Shown: positions 23,245 through 35,027, counted from the first letter of the stretch. The stretch: 64,000 bases of DNA from PALSA-555 sp963731625 (GCA_963731625.1 CAVSWH010000022.1:159232-223231), one strand, 5' to 3'. Program-made: numbers and translations. Notes: a model not told the origin generated them from the sequence alone.

Positions 23245-26025
23245 GTGCTGGTGGCGGAGCTGCCGACGGGGACGGTCACTTTTCTCTTCACCGATCTCGA
23301 GAGCTCTACGCGGCTCTGGGAAAGCCACGCGGAGGAGATGCGTGTGGCTCTCGCCCGCCACGACGCGCTGCTGCGTCAGGCGATCGAAGCGCACGGCGGG
23401 CACGTCGTGAAGACGACCGGTGACGGGGTGCACGCCGTGTTCGGCGTCGCCGAGGCTGCCGTCTCGGCGGCCGTCGAAGCTCAGCGATCAATTGGCACGG
23501 AGACCTGGCCGGAGGGGGTGCCGATCCGGGTCCGGATGGGTCTCAACACCGGCTCGGCCCAGGCGAGGGACGGGGACTACTTCGGCTCTGCGTTGAATCG
23601 CGGCGCACGAGTGATGGCGATCGCGCACGGAGGGCAGATTCTCGTGTCGCGCGCGACCGCGGACCTGGTGCGAGACAGCGAGGTGGCCGACATGAGTGTC
23701 GACGACCTCGGGGAGCACCAGCTCCGCGACCTGACGCGGCCGGAACGCGTCTTCCAGATCGGCTCGCCGGGGCTCGAGGCGGACTTTCCCCCGCTGCGCT
23801 CGCTGGAGGCGTTTCCTTCCAATCTGCCCACCCAGTTCACGTCGTTCGTCGGCCGCGACGACGAGCTCGCGGAGCTCACCGCGCTGCTTCCCCGCGCCCG
23901 GCTCCTCACGATCGTGGGTGTCGGCGGTGTCGGGAAGACTCGGCTGGCGGCGCAGGTCGCCGGCGAGGTCGTGCCGGCGTTCGCGGACGGGGCCTGGTTC
24001 GCCGAGCTCGGCGCGGCAGACGACGCCGACGCGATCACCGAGGTCGTCGCAACGGCGCTCGCTGTGCAGGCACGGCCGGGCATGTCGCTCGCCGACAGCA
24101 CCATCGAGTTCCTCCGCACGAAGCGCCTCTTGCTCGTGCTCGACAACTGCGAACACCTCCTCGACGCCGTGGGGAGACTGGTGATCTCGATCCTGCGTGA
24201 GTGCCCGAGCGTGCAGGTAACCGTCACGAGTCGCGAGGGCCTCGGTGTCCCGGGTGAGCAGATGTGGGCGCTGCGCTCGCTGTCGCTTCCGGATGCCGCG
24301 TCACCGCTCGACGACGTCGCCGCGAGCGACGCCGTCCGACTCTTCGTCGAACGCGCCCAGGCGGCGCGCTCGGCCTTCCAGCTCGCTGCTGAGAACGCGG
24401 CCCATGTTGCCGAGATCTGCCGTCGGCTGGACGGGGTCCCGCTCGCGATCGAGCTCGCGGCCGCGCGCATCGCGTCCATGAACCCCGAAGACATCGCGGC
24501 GAGGCTCGACGAGCGGTTCCGACTCCTCACCGGAGGACGACACGCCGCGGTCGGTCGACAGCAGACCTTGCTCGCGACCGTCGAGTGGTCGTACTCCCTC
24601 CTGCAGCCCCGTGAGCAACTGTTGTTCGACCGCATCGGCATCTTCGCCGGCGGCTTCGATCCCGCAGCCGCCGAGGCGATCGTCACGGGCGACGGACTCG
24701 AGGGCTGGGACGTGCTCGACGGGCTCGCCGAGCTCGTCGCGAAGTCGATGCTGAGCGTCGACGACGCGGCGACGGGCAGCGTGCGCTACCAGCTCCTCGA
24801 GACGCTGCGCGAGTACTCACGCTGGCGGATGGAGGAGGCGCGTGACGCGGACGTCTGGCGACGCCGACACGCCGCGCACTACGGCGAGTTCACGCAGCGA
24901 ACCTCCGAAGGTCTCGGCGGGCCCGACGAGGTCTCGTGGGCGAACCAATTCGAAGCCGAGCTCGACAACCTGCGCACGGCCGTCAGCTGGGCCCTCGATT
25001 CGGACGTCGCGGCCGACGCGGAGCTCGGGCTGCGGATCATCGGGGTGCTGGCGGCGTTCCCGACGGCCGAAGGTCCGAGCAAGATCGGCACCTGGGCCGA
25101 GCGGGCGCTGGGCTGCCTCGACCCCGTCGACGATGGGCTGGCCAGTGCCGTGCTCGGCGTCGCCGCGATGGCGGCGTTCTCGCGCGGCGATCTCAGCGCC
25201 ATGTCCGACCGGGCCCGCGCGTCGCTTCGGCGAGGGCCGACCCCGGCCTGGCCGCATGTCTTGGGTCACGTCGCGACCGCGCTGGGCCACGCGTTCGCCG
25301 GCGAGCTTGAGGACGCGCTCCAGACCTGGCGGGAGGCCACCGTGGTCTGTGCCGGTGTAAGACCGGCGTTGCGGGCCGCCGTGCACGGCGGGTGCTCGAC
25401 CTTCGCCGTCTTCGCCGGCGACGCTGAGCTCGCCCGCTCGGAGGCCGAGCTTGCTGTGAGCCTGGCGCGCGAGAGCGGCAGCCCCTCCGCCGTCGCCCAA
25501 GCGCTCGGCTCGACCGCGTACGTATATCGGACGAGTGACCCCCAACGGGCCCGGGAGGACGGCGAGGAGGCGATCGAGCTCATGCGCGCGGGAGCCGGGA
25601 CTGTCCTTATGGTTCCGACGCTCGCGAATGTCGCGTTGCTTCGAGCGCGCGCCGGTGACCGCGTCGGCGCGTTCCTCGCGCTGCACGAGGCGACCACCCG
25701 CGCCCACAACGTGGGCGACCGTCCCGGCCTGGTCAGCCTGCTCAATCGTGCCGGAGTCCCCGCGCTCGCGGAGCTGGGACATGCGGCCGAGGCCGCCGAG
25801 CTCGCCGGCGTGGTGACGGAGGGGCCGCTGCACGCACTGACGCTGGGCGGCGCCGACGCCGACGACCGGGCCGCGGCCATCGCGATCCTTCAGGCGCAGC
25901 TGCCGGCGACCGCCTACCGAGACGCGGCCGCCCGAGGCGCGTCGATGAGCTACGAAGCCGTCGTCCGGTACGTGCTGGACGCGACGCTCCGCCTGGCCGA
26001 GGAGGCAACGACGACACCGGAGTGA
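23245..26025 (+). CDS. Class III nucleotide cyclase-AAA/NB-ARC ATPase fusion
   Basis: A 926-residue putative signalling protein. Residues 5-170 form a class III adenylate/guanylate cyclase domain, with metal-binding Asp residues in LFTDLESSTRLW and KTTGDGVHAVF. The Lys in KTTGDG suggests ATP as substrate. Residues 190-440 form an NB-ARC-like ATPase (Walker A GVGGVGKTRL, Walker B RLLLVLDNCEHLL). The rest is helical and TPR-like. It resembles actinobacterial AfsR/LuxR-class ATPases but lacks a C-terminal LuxR helix-turn-helix. The start is GTG 23245 or GTG 23251, after a G-rich ribosome-binding tract. The signal sensed is unknown. Confidence 0.87.
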   Translation: MLVAELPTGTVTFLFTDLESSTRLWESHAEEMRVALARHDALLRQAIEAHGGHVVKTTGDGVHAVFGVAEAAVSAAVEAQRSIGTETWPEGVPIRVRMGLNTGSAQARDGDYFGSALNRGARVMAIAHGGQILVSRATADLVRDSEVADMSVDDLGEHQLRDLTRPERVFQIGSPGLEADFPPLRSLEAFPSNLPTQFTSFVGRDDELAELTALLPRARLLTIVGVGGVGKTRLAAQVAGEVVPAFADGAWFAELGAADDADAITEVVATALAVQARPGMSLADSTIEFLRTKRLLLVLDNCEHLLDAVGRLVISILRECPSVQVTVTSREGLGVPGEQMWALRSLSLPDAASPLDDVAASDAVRLFVERAQAARSAFQLAAENAAHVAEICRRLDGVPLAIELAAARIASMNPEDIAARLDERFRLLTGGRHAAVGRQQTLLATVEWSYSLLQPREQLLFDRIGIFAGGFDPAAAEAIVTGDGLEGWDVLDGLAELVAKSMLSVDDAATGSVRYQLLETLREYSRWRMEEARDADVWRRRHAAHYGEFTQRTSEGLGGPDEVSWANQFEAELDNLRTAVSWALDSDVAADAELGLRIIGVLAAFPTAEGPSKIGTWAERALGCLDPVDDGLASAVLGVAAMAAFSRGDLSAMSDRARASLRRGPTPAWPHVLGHVATALGHAFAGELEDALQTWREATVVCAGVRPALRAAVHGGCSTFAVFAGDAELARSEAELAVSLARESGSPSAVAQALGSTAYVYRTSDPQRAREDGEEAIELMRAGAGTVLMVPTLANVALLRARAGDRVGAFLALHEATTRAHNVGDRPGLVSLLNRAGVPALAELGHAAEAAELAGVVTEGPLHALTLGGADADDRAAAIAILQAQLPATAYRDAAARGASMSYEAVVRYVLDATLRLAEEATTTPE

Positions 26026-26075
26026 GCCGCCGTCTCGCGGCCGCGGATGGTGCTGTGGGTCGACAGGCGACGGTG

Positions 26076-26149
26076 TGGACCTGAGGGGACTTGAACCCCT
26101 GACTTCCTCCATGCCATGGAGGCGCTCTACCGGACTGAGCTACAGGCCC
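26076..26149 (-). tRNA. tRNA-Ala (anticodon GGC)
   Basis: Minus-strand cloverleaf. The acceptor GGGCCTG pairs with CAGGTCC and includes the G3-U70 wobble that defines alanine tRNAs. The anticodon stem is CCTCC/GGAGG and its loop ATGGCAT gives anticodon GGC with the A32-U38 pair typical of tRNA-Ala. The T arm contains GGTTCAAGTCC and the discriminator is A. CCA is not encoded. It is divergent from leuS. Confidence 0.93.
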
Positions 26150-26222
26150 AGGGCAACGTTCCACGGTATCAGCGACGCCTTCGCGGACCGATCGACGCGG
26201 CCTGGATCTCGACGACGCTTGA

Positions 26223-29147
<2,925 letters not shown>

Positions 29148-29210
29148 TACCGTCCGGATCCGCTTCCCCCGCGCACTTCCTCCGGAACTCGTCCATCTCC
29201 GGAGGTTGCC

Positions 29211-29714
29211 GTGTTCGATCCACCCTCCCGCCGTCCGGGCGCGCCGCCGGGCGCGCTCCACGAGCCGCCCGATCGCCAGTTCTGGGGCCCGCCGGAGCCG
29301 CCGCCGCACCGTCGACGACCGCGGCGGACGACGGCGGGCCTCGGCGGCGAGGCGCGCGTCGCGCTCGCCGCGGTGCTCGTCGTCATCGTCAGCGCCACGC
29401 TGATCTCGTACGAGTCGTCGCTGCATTCGGCGGGCTCGCCGACGGCGGCGGCGCCGCAGCCGGCGTCGTCGGTTCGTCATGTCGTCGTGCAGGTCGCCGG
29501 CGCCGTCACGCGGCCGGGCGTCGTCGAGCTGCCGGTCGGCTCCCGCGTCATCGACGCCGTCGACGCGGTCGGCGGCGCGTTGCCCGCCGCGGACCTGGAC
29601 CGCCTGAACCTCGCCGCGAAGCTACGAGACGGCGAGCAGGTCCTCGTCACGACGACCGACTCGACGACGACGACGACGAGCACGACCGCCGTCGCACCAC
29701 CGGCGCCAGGATGA
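29211..29714 (+). CDS. ComEA-like SLBB protein lacking the DNA-binding domain
   Basis: A membrane-anchored protein of 167 residues. A basic, Pro-rich cytoplasmic N-terminus (about 1-45) is followed by one transmembrane helix (VALAAVLVVIVSATLI) and an SLBB domain (VVVQVAGAVTRPGVVELPVGSRV..) as in the competence DNA receptor ComEA. It ends in a Thr/Ala/Pro run (TTTDSTTTTTSTT) where ComEA would continue into helix-hairpin-helix DNA-binding motifs; none is present. GGAGG lies 5 nt before the GTG start. Without the HhH domain a DNA-uptake role is doubtful. No comEC is in the window. Confidence 0.75.
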   Translation: MFDPPSRRPGAPPGALHEPPDRQFWGPPEPPPHRRRPRRTTAGLGGEARVALAAVLVVIVSATLISYESSLHSAGSPTAAAPQPASSVRHVVVQVAGAVTRPGVVELPVGSRVIDAVDAVGGALPAADLDRLNLAAKLRDGEQVLVTTTDSTTTTTSTTAVAPPAPG

Positions 29715-29751
29715 CGGCGGCCAGCGGGATCGGCCGAGCGAAGGCGCCGCG

Positions 29752-29757
29752 TAGGCT
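29752..29757 (+). promoter_or_regulatory. -10 box for the folP2-holA operon
   Basis: TAGGCT ends 8 nt before the GTG at 29766, with no Shine-Dalgarno sequence. Confidence 0.5.
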
Positions 29758-29765
29758 GCGCCGAC

Positions 29766-30617
29766 GTGGCGCCCACGTTCCGGCTCGGTGACGAGCGACA
29801 CGATCTGCGCGACCGGACACTCGTCATGGGGATCCTGAACCGCACCCCCGACTCGTTCTACGACCAGGGCGCCACGTTCACCCTCGACGCGCTGCTGCGC
29901 CGAGCCGAGCAGCTCGTCGTCGAGGGCGCCGACGTGCTCGACGTGGGCGGGGTGAAGGCGGGCCCGGGGCCCGAGGTCAGCGAGGCCGAGGAGCTCGACC
30001 GCACCATCCCGACCGTGGAGGCGCTGCGGCACCGGCTCGCGGTCCCGCTCTCCGTCGACACGTGGCGGGCCACGGTGCTCGACTCGGCATGCGACGCCGG
30101 CGCCGTGGTCGGCAACGACATCAGCGGGTTCGCCGACCCCGACTACCTGCCGGTGGCCCTCCGGCACGGCGCCTCCGTCGTCGCCACCCACATCCGCCTC
30201 GCGCCCCGCGTCCCGGACCCCGAGCCGGTGTACGGCGACCTCGTCGGCGACGTCCGGGCCTTCCTGGTGGCGCGTGCGGACGCGGCCCGGGCCGTCGGCC
30301 TCGCAGCGGATCAGCTCGCGCTCGACGCCGGGCTGGACCTGGGCAAGACGCCCGCGATGAGCGCGGTGCTCCTGCGGGAGACGACCGACTTGGCACGTCT
30401 CGGCTACCCGGTGCTGCTCTCGGCGTCGAACAAGCGCTTCCTCGGCGAGCTGCTCGGACTCCCCATCGACGCGCGGCGCGACGTCTCGCTCGCCGCGGCG
30501 GCGTACGGCGTCGCCCGGGGGGCACGCATCGTCCGGGTCCACGACGTCGCCGGCACCGTCCGGGTGTGCCGCACTGTCGACGCCATCCTGGGCGCCTCGG
30601 CGGTGCCCGTCCCGTGA
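29766..30617 (+). CDS. Dihydropteroate synthase paralogue (FolP2 type)
   Basis: TIM-barrel protein of 283 residues in the dihydropteroate synthase family. It has MGILNRTPDSFYDQGATF and, at the pterin/sulfa loop, DVGGVKAGPG in place of the canonical GGESTRPG. Both match the FolP2 (Rv1207-like) subgroup of actinobacteria, which by published work lacks clear DHPS activity. SNKRFLGE replaces the canonical SRKSFIG, while RVHDV is kept. The true reaction is unknown. The GTG start follows a -10 box by 8 nt; the stop overlaps holA (GTGA). Confidence 0.82.
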   Translation: MAPTFRLGDERHDLRDRTLVMGILNRTPDSFYDQGATFTLDALLRRAEQLVVEGADVLDVGGVKAGPGPEVSEAEELDRTIPTVEALRHRLAVPLSVDTWRATVLDSACDAGAVVGNDISGFADPDYLPVALRHGASVVATHIRLAPRVPDPEPVYGDLVGDVRAFLVARADAARAVGLAADQLALDAGLDLGKTPAMSAVLLRETTDLARLGYPVLLSASNKRFLGELLGLPIDARRDVSLAAAAYGVARGARIVRVHDVAGTVRVCRTVDAILGASAVPVP

Positions 30618-31666
30618 GCGTCCACCTCGTCACCGGGGTCGACCCCGTGCTGCGCGACCGGGTCGTCACCGACCTCGTCGCCGAGCTCCTCGACGGCGAG
30701 GACCGCTCGCTCGTCGTCGAGGAGTTCAGCGTGCCCGGCCGGGGCGACAGCGAGGAGCCCGCCAGCGAGAGCCGCGACGTCGTCGGCGACCTGCTCATCG
30801 CGGCGTCGAGCCCGCCGTTCATGACCGCCCGGCGCATCGTCGTGGTCCACGAGATCGGCAACCTCCGCGGCGCGGACGTCACCGAGCTGAGCCGCTATCT
30901 CGACGACCCCCTCGACACGACCGAGCTCGTCCTCGTCGCGGGCGCCACGAAGACCGCCGACGCGCTCGAGCGGCGCGTCAAGGCCCTCGGCGCGGTGACG
31001 GCGCCGGCCGCCGAGCGCAGCAGCGACGTGCTGGCCGCCGAGCTCGAGGCAGCCGACCTCACGCTCAGCCCCGCGGCGGTCGCCACGGTGCGCGGCCAGG
31101 TCGGCGAGGATGCTGGCCTGCTCCCGGCGCTCGTCGCGACGCTGCGGGGTGTCTACGGGTCCGGCGCCAGTCTCGACGTCGACGAGGTGACGCCCTACCT
31201 GGGCGAGGCGGGGACCGTCCCGATGTGGGACCTGACGAACGCCATCGAGAAGGGCGACGTCGCCGGCGCGCTCGCCACGGCACATCGCCTCCTCACCGTC
31301 ACGAGTCCCCGGCAGCCCCGCCCGATGCATCCCCTGCAGGTGCTCGGGATGCTGCACGGCCACTACCGCCGGCTCCTCACGCTCGACGACCCCGCCATCC
31401 GCAACAGCCAGGACGCCGCCGCCGCGCTCGGCGGGCGCGCCAACCCCCGCTCCGCCGGGTTCCGGCTGCGCCAGGCCCGGGCGCTCGGCTCGGGCGGGCT
31501 GCGGCGCGCCTTCGACCTGCTCGCCCAAGCGGACATCGACCTGAAGGGGGCGCGTGCCATCCCTCAGGACGTGGTGGTGGAGCTCCTCGTCGCCCGGCTG
31601 GCCGCCCTGACCGCGGCCCAGCGGCCCCCTACGACCGGGCGTCGCCCTTCGCGGCGCGCTTCATGA
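30614..31666 (+). CDS. holA: DNA polymerase III subunit delta
   Basis: Clamp-loader delta subunit, 350 residues, which opens the sliding clamp. The N-terminal VHLVTGVDPVLRDRVV and the segment SPPFMTARRIVVVHEIGNL correspond to the AAA-like fold without a functional Walker A, as normal for HolA. The C-terminal collar region ends RPPTTGRRPSRRAS. The GTG start overlaps the upstream stop (GTGA). The last 38 bases overlap the convergent rpsT gene, so the two transcripts run into each other. Confidence 0.9.
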   Translation: MSVHLVTGVDPVLRDRVVTDLVAELLDGEDRSLVVEEFSVPGRGDSEEPASESRDVVGDLLIAASSPPFMTARRIVVVHEIGNLRGADVTELSRYLDDPLDTTELVLVAGATKTADALERRVKALGAVTAPAAERSSDVLAAELEAADLTLSPAAVATVRGQVGEDAGLLPALVATLRGVYGSGASLDVDEVTPYLGEAGTVPMWDLTNAIEKGDVAGALATAHRLLTVTSPRQPRPMHPLQVLGMLHGHYRRLLTLDDPAIRNSQDAAAALGGRANPRSAGFRLRQARALGSGGLRRAFDLLAQADIDLKGARAIPQDVVVELLVARLAALTAAQRPPTTGRRPSRRAS

Positions 31667-31898
31667 GCCGTGACGTCCGCCGCGCCGCCTGGCGCGGGTG
31701 GATCCGGCCCTTCGCACCGGCCTTCGCCAGCCGCTGCTGCGCCTGACGGACCAGCTCCTCGGCGTCGGTCGAGCCCTCGGCGGCCGCGACGCGTGCCGCC
31801 TTCACTCGCGTCTTCAGCTCGGTGCGCACCGCCTTGTTGCGCAGCCGGTGCCGCTCGTTCTGGCGGTTCCGCTTGATCTGACCCTTGATGTTCGCCAC
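31629..31898 (-). CDS. rpsT: 30S ribosomal protein S20
   Basis: Ribosomal protein S20, 89 residues, which binds 16S rRNA. MANIKGQIKRNRQNERHRLRNKAVRTELKT and the C-terminal IHPRQAARRTSRL are diagnostic. The GTG start at 31898 has a weak GAGAAG tract about 12 nt upstream, and a minus-strand TACCCT box (31931-31936) lies 32 nt upstream. It ends inside the holA coding sequence on the other strand. Confidence 0.96.
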   Translation of the reverse strand: MANIKGQIKRNRQNERHRLRNKAVRTELKTRVKAARVAAAEGSTDAEELVRQAQQRLAKAGAKGRIHPRQAARRTSRLMKRAAKGDARS

Positions 31899-32053
31899 GG
31901 CGTGATCACTTCTCGAGGAGAGGAGCGCTCAGGGTACCAGCCGCCGCCACACGGCCCCGAACGGCCGGCCCGGGTGATCGCCCGCGTACGCTCGTCATCG
32001 GCCGGTCACGCGCACGCGGGGCCGCCGCGTCTGTCGAGGTGCCCGGAGCCGGC

Positions 32054-33838
32054 GTGGACATCACCCGAACTCGCTGTTTCTCGCTGCTCAGCCACGTCGA
32101 CCACGGCAAGAGCACGCTGGCGGACCGCATCCTCGAGCTGTGCGGGGCGGTCGACGCCCGCTCGATGCGCGAGCAGTACCTCGACACGATGGACCTCGAG
32201 CGCGAGCGCGGGATCACCATCAAGGCCCAGAACGTGCGGTTGCAGTGGAAGGACCACGTGCTGCACCTCATCGACACGCCCGGCCACGTCGACTTCGGCT
32301 ACGAGGTGTCGCGCAGCCTCGCGGCGTGCGAGGGCGCCGTGCTGCTCGTCGACGCCAGCCAGGGCATCGAGGCCCAGACCCTCGCCAACTGCTACGCGGC
32401 CCTCGAGGCGGACCTCACCATCGTCGGCGTGCTGAACAAGATCGACCTGCCCCAGGCCGAGCCCGACCGCCGCGCCGAGGAGATCGAGCGGGCGCTCGGG
32501 CTCCCGGCCGACGAGCTGCTCCGAATCTCGGCGAAGACCGGCGAGGGCGTGCCCGAGCTGCTCGACGCGGTCGTGGCGCGCATCCCGCCCCCCACGGGCG
32601 ACGCCGACGCGCCGCTGCGCGCCCTCCTGTTCGACTCGCTCTACGACTCCTACCGCGGCGTCATCAGCTCGGTCCGGGTCTTCGACGGGACGCTCAGCAC
32701 GGGCGCGCGGCTCCGCTACCTCCAAGCCGACGCGGTGCACGACGCCGAAGAGGTCGGCGTGCGCCATCCCGAGCTCACCCCGGTCGCCGCGCTCGGCCCG
32801 GGCGACGTCGGCTACCTCATCGCGGGGGTGCGGGACCTCGGCGAGGCCCGGGTGGGGGAGACCGTCACCGTGGCGGCGCGGCCCGGCGCGCCGCTCCCCG
32901 GCTACCGCGAGCCGAAGCCGATGGTGTTCTGCGGGCTCTACCCCGTCGTCGGCGACGAGTACGCCGACCTGCGCGACGCCCTCGAGAAGCTCCGGCTGAA
33001 CAATTCCTCGTTCACCTACGACCCCGAGACGTCGGGCGCGCTCGGCTTCGGGTTCCGCTGCGGGTTCCTCGGGCTCTTGCACATGGAGATCGTCCGCGAG
33101 CGCCTCGAGCGCGAGTACGACCTGTCGCTCGTCGCCACCGCCCCGAACGTCGAGTACATCGTGCACCGCACCGACGGCAGCACCGAGCGCGTCGACAACC
33201 CGTCCGCGATGCCCGCCGCCAACCTCGTCGAGACCGTCGAGGAGCCCTACGTGAGCGTCTCGATCCTGACCCCGACGGACTATGTCGGGCCGCTCATGGA
33301 CCTTGCGCAGGCTCGACGAGGCGAGATGGCGAAGCTCGAGTACCTCGCCGAGGACCGCGTCGAGCTCGTCTACGCCCTCCCCCTCGCCGAGATCGTCCTC
33401 GACTTCTTCGACGTGCTGAAGTCCCGGACCCGCGGCTACGCCAGCCTCGACTACGAGCCGGCCGGGCACCGCGCCGCGGACCTCGTGAAGGTCGAGATTC
33501 TGCTCAACAGCGTCTCGGTCGACGCCTTCTCGACGATCGTGCACCGTCAGAAGGCGTCGGACTACGGGCGGCGCATGACGGCCCGGCTCGCCGAGCTCAT
33601 CCCACGCCAGCTCTTCGACGTGCCGATCCAGGCGGCGATCGGCGGGCGCATCATCGCCCGCGAGACCGTGAAGGCCAAGCGCAAGGACGTCCTCGCCAAG
33701 TGCTACGGCGGCGACGTCTCCCGCAAGCGCAAGCTCCTCGACCGCCAGAAGGAGGGCAAGCGCCGCATGAAGCAGATCGGGCGCGTCGAGGTGCCCCAGG
33801 AGGCCTTCGTCGCCGCGCTGCGCCTGGACGAGACGTGA
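32054..33838 (+). CDS. lepA: Elongation factor 4 (LepA)
   Basis: Ribosome-associated GTPase EF-4, 594 residues. G1 is HVDHGKST, G3 DTPGHVDF and G4 NKIDLP; the middle has YPVVGDEYADLRDALEKL, and the C-terminal domain includes the basic segment KAKRKDVLAKCYGGDVSRKRKLL that is specific to LepA. I prefer GTG 32054 because GGAG lies 5 nt upstream; GTG 32039 in frame would add 5 residues. A TACGCT box at about 31987 could start the transcript. The stop overlaps hemW as GTGA. Confidence 0.95.
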   Translation: MDITRTRCFSLLSHVDHGKSTLADRILELCGAVDARSMREQYLDTMDLERERGITIKAQNVRLQWKDHVLHLIDTPGHVDFGYEVSRSLAACEGAVLLVDASQGIEAQTLANCYAALEADLTIVGVLNKIDLPQAEPDRRAEEIERALGLPADELLRISAKTGEGVPELLDAVVARIPPPTGDADAPLRALLFDSLYDSYRGVISSVRVFDGTLSTGARLRYLQADAVHDAEEVGVRHPELTPVAALGPGDVGYLIAGVRDLGEARVGETVTVAARPGAPLPGYREPKPMVFCGLYPVVGDEYADLRDALEKLRLNNSSFTYDPETSGALGFGFRCGFLGLLHMEIVRERLEREYDLSLVATAPNVEYIVHRTDGSTERVDNPSAMPAANLVETVEEPYVSVSILTPTDYVGPLMDLAQARRGEMAKLEYLAEDRVELVYALPLAEIVLDFFDVLKSRTRGYASLDYEPAGHRAADLVKVEILLNSVSVDAFSTIVHRQKASDYGRRMTARLAELIPRQLFDVPIQAAIGGRIIARETVKAKRKDVLAKCYGGDVSRKRKLLDRQKEGKRRMKQIGRVEVPQEAFVAALRLDET

Positions 33839-34989
33839 CCCTCGCACCCTCCTCCCACGGCGACGCGGCCCTCGGCGTCTACGTCCACATCCCGTTCTGC
33901 GCGAGCCGCTGCGACTACTGCGACTTCGCCACGTGGACCGACCGCGGCGCGCTCATCGGCGACTACGTCGCCGCGTGCGTCACCGACGTCGAGACGCGGG
34001 TACGGCGCGGCGAGCTCGTCGAGGCGACGAGCGTCTTCTTCGGCGGGGGCACGCCGTCGCTGCTCGACGCCGCCGCGCTCCTGCGCATCCTCGACGCCAT
34101 CCCGCGGCGTGCCGACGCCGAGGTCACCGTCGAGTGCAACCCCGACAGCGTCGACCCCGCGAAGCTGCGTGCCTACCGGCACGGCGGCGTGAACCGCTGC
34201 TCGTTCGGCGCGCAGTCGATGCGGCCCCACGTCCTCGCCGCGCTCGGGCGCACCCACGACCCGGCCGGTGTCGCCCGGGCGCTCGACGCCGCCCGCGACG
34301 CCGGCATCGAGCGGCTCAACGTCGACCTCATCTACGGCGCCCTCGGCGAGACGCTCGAGGACTGGTCGGCGACGCTCGACGCCACGCTCGCCCTCGGCCC
34401 CACCCACGTGAGCGCCTACGCGCTCACCATCGAGCCCGGCACCCCCCTCGGGGTGCGGGTCGCCACCGGGCGCACCCCAGCACCCGACGACGACGACCAG
34501 GCCGAGAAGTACGAGCTGGCCGACGACCGGCTCACCGGGGCCGGCCACCACTGGTACGAGATCTCGAGCTGGGCCCGTCCGGGCGACGAATGCCGCCACC
34601 ACCTTCTCTATTGGGGCCAAGGCGACTATCTCGGCATCGGGTGCGCCGCCCACGGGCACCGGTGCGGCACCCGGACCTGGAACGTCCGCCGGCCCGAGCG
34701 GTACATCGAGCGCATCCGGGCGGACGCCTCACCGATCGCCGGGGCGGAGCAGCTCGACCCGCCGACCCGGGCCGACGAGGCCCTGGCCCTGGCGCTGCGC
34801 ACCCGACTCGGCGCACCCGCCCCGCCGGGGGCCGACGCCGTCGTCGCCGAGCTCGCCGAGGCCGGGCTCGTGCGCCGGGCCGACGACCGGCTCGTCCTCA
34901 CGCGCCCGGGCCGGCTGCTAGCGACCGAGGTCACGGTGCGGCTCCTCGCGGCGCGGGCAGCGGGCCCCCAGCCGGTTGGCACTCGGTAG
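33835..34989 (+). CDS. hemW: Radical SAM heme chaperone HemW
   Basis: HemN-like radical SAM protein of 384 residues, the HemW type that delivers heme rather than coproporphyrinogen oxidase itself. The 4Fe-4S motif is CASRCDYCDF (CxxxCxxC) preceded by VYVHIPFC. GGGTPSLL, NPDSVD and VDLIYGALGET are further family motifs. It starts GTG in a GTGA overlap with lepA. The last codons and stop (TAG 34987-34989) lie inside the CIRCE operator of hrcA. Confidence 0.93.
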   Translation: MTLAPSSHGDAALGVYVHIPFCASRCDYCDFATWTDRGALIGDYVAACVTDVETRVRRGELVEATSVFFGGGTPSLLDAAALLRILDAIPRRADAEVTVECNPDSVDPAKLRAYRHGGVNRCSFGAQSMRPHVLAALGRTHDPAGVARALDAARDAGIERLNVDLIYGALGETLEDWSATLDATLALGPTHVSAYALTIEPGTPLGVRVATGRTPAPDDDDQAEKYELADDRLTGAGHHWYEISSWARPGDECRHHLLYWGQGDYLGIGCAAHGHRCGTRTWNVRRPERYIERIRADASPIAGAEQLDPPTRADEALALALRTRLGAPAPPGADAVVAELAEAGLVRRADDRLVLTRPGRLLATEVTVRLLAARAAGPQPVGTR

Positions 34990-35002
34990 GATTGAGTGCC
35001 AA
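34976..35002. promoter_or_regulatory. CIRCE operator upstream of hrcA-dnaJ
   Basis: A perfect inverted repeat, TTGGCACTC-N9-GAGTGCCAA, matches the HrcA-binding CIRCE consensus (TTAGCACTC-N9-GAGTGCTAA) in 16 of 18 arm positions. The 9-base spacer contains TAGGAT (34987-34992), a likely -10 box, so HrcA would block the promoter directly. The operator overlaps the 3' end of hemW. Confidence 0.92.
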
Positions 35003-35027
35003 CCCCACCCGGCGGGGAGCGCACACA

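Noticed and set aside
29640..29700. Thr-rich ACGACG tract in the ComEA-like gene as a regulatory repeat
   Set aside because: It is explained by the coding of a Thr-rich tail in frame; no independent function is suggested.
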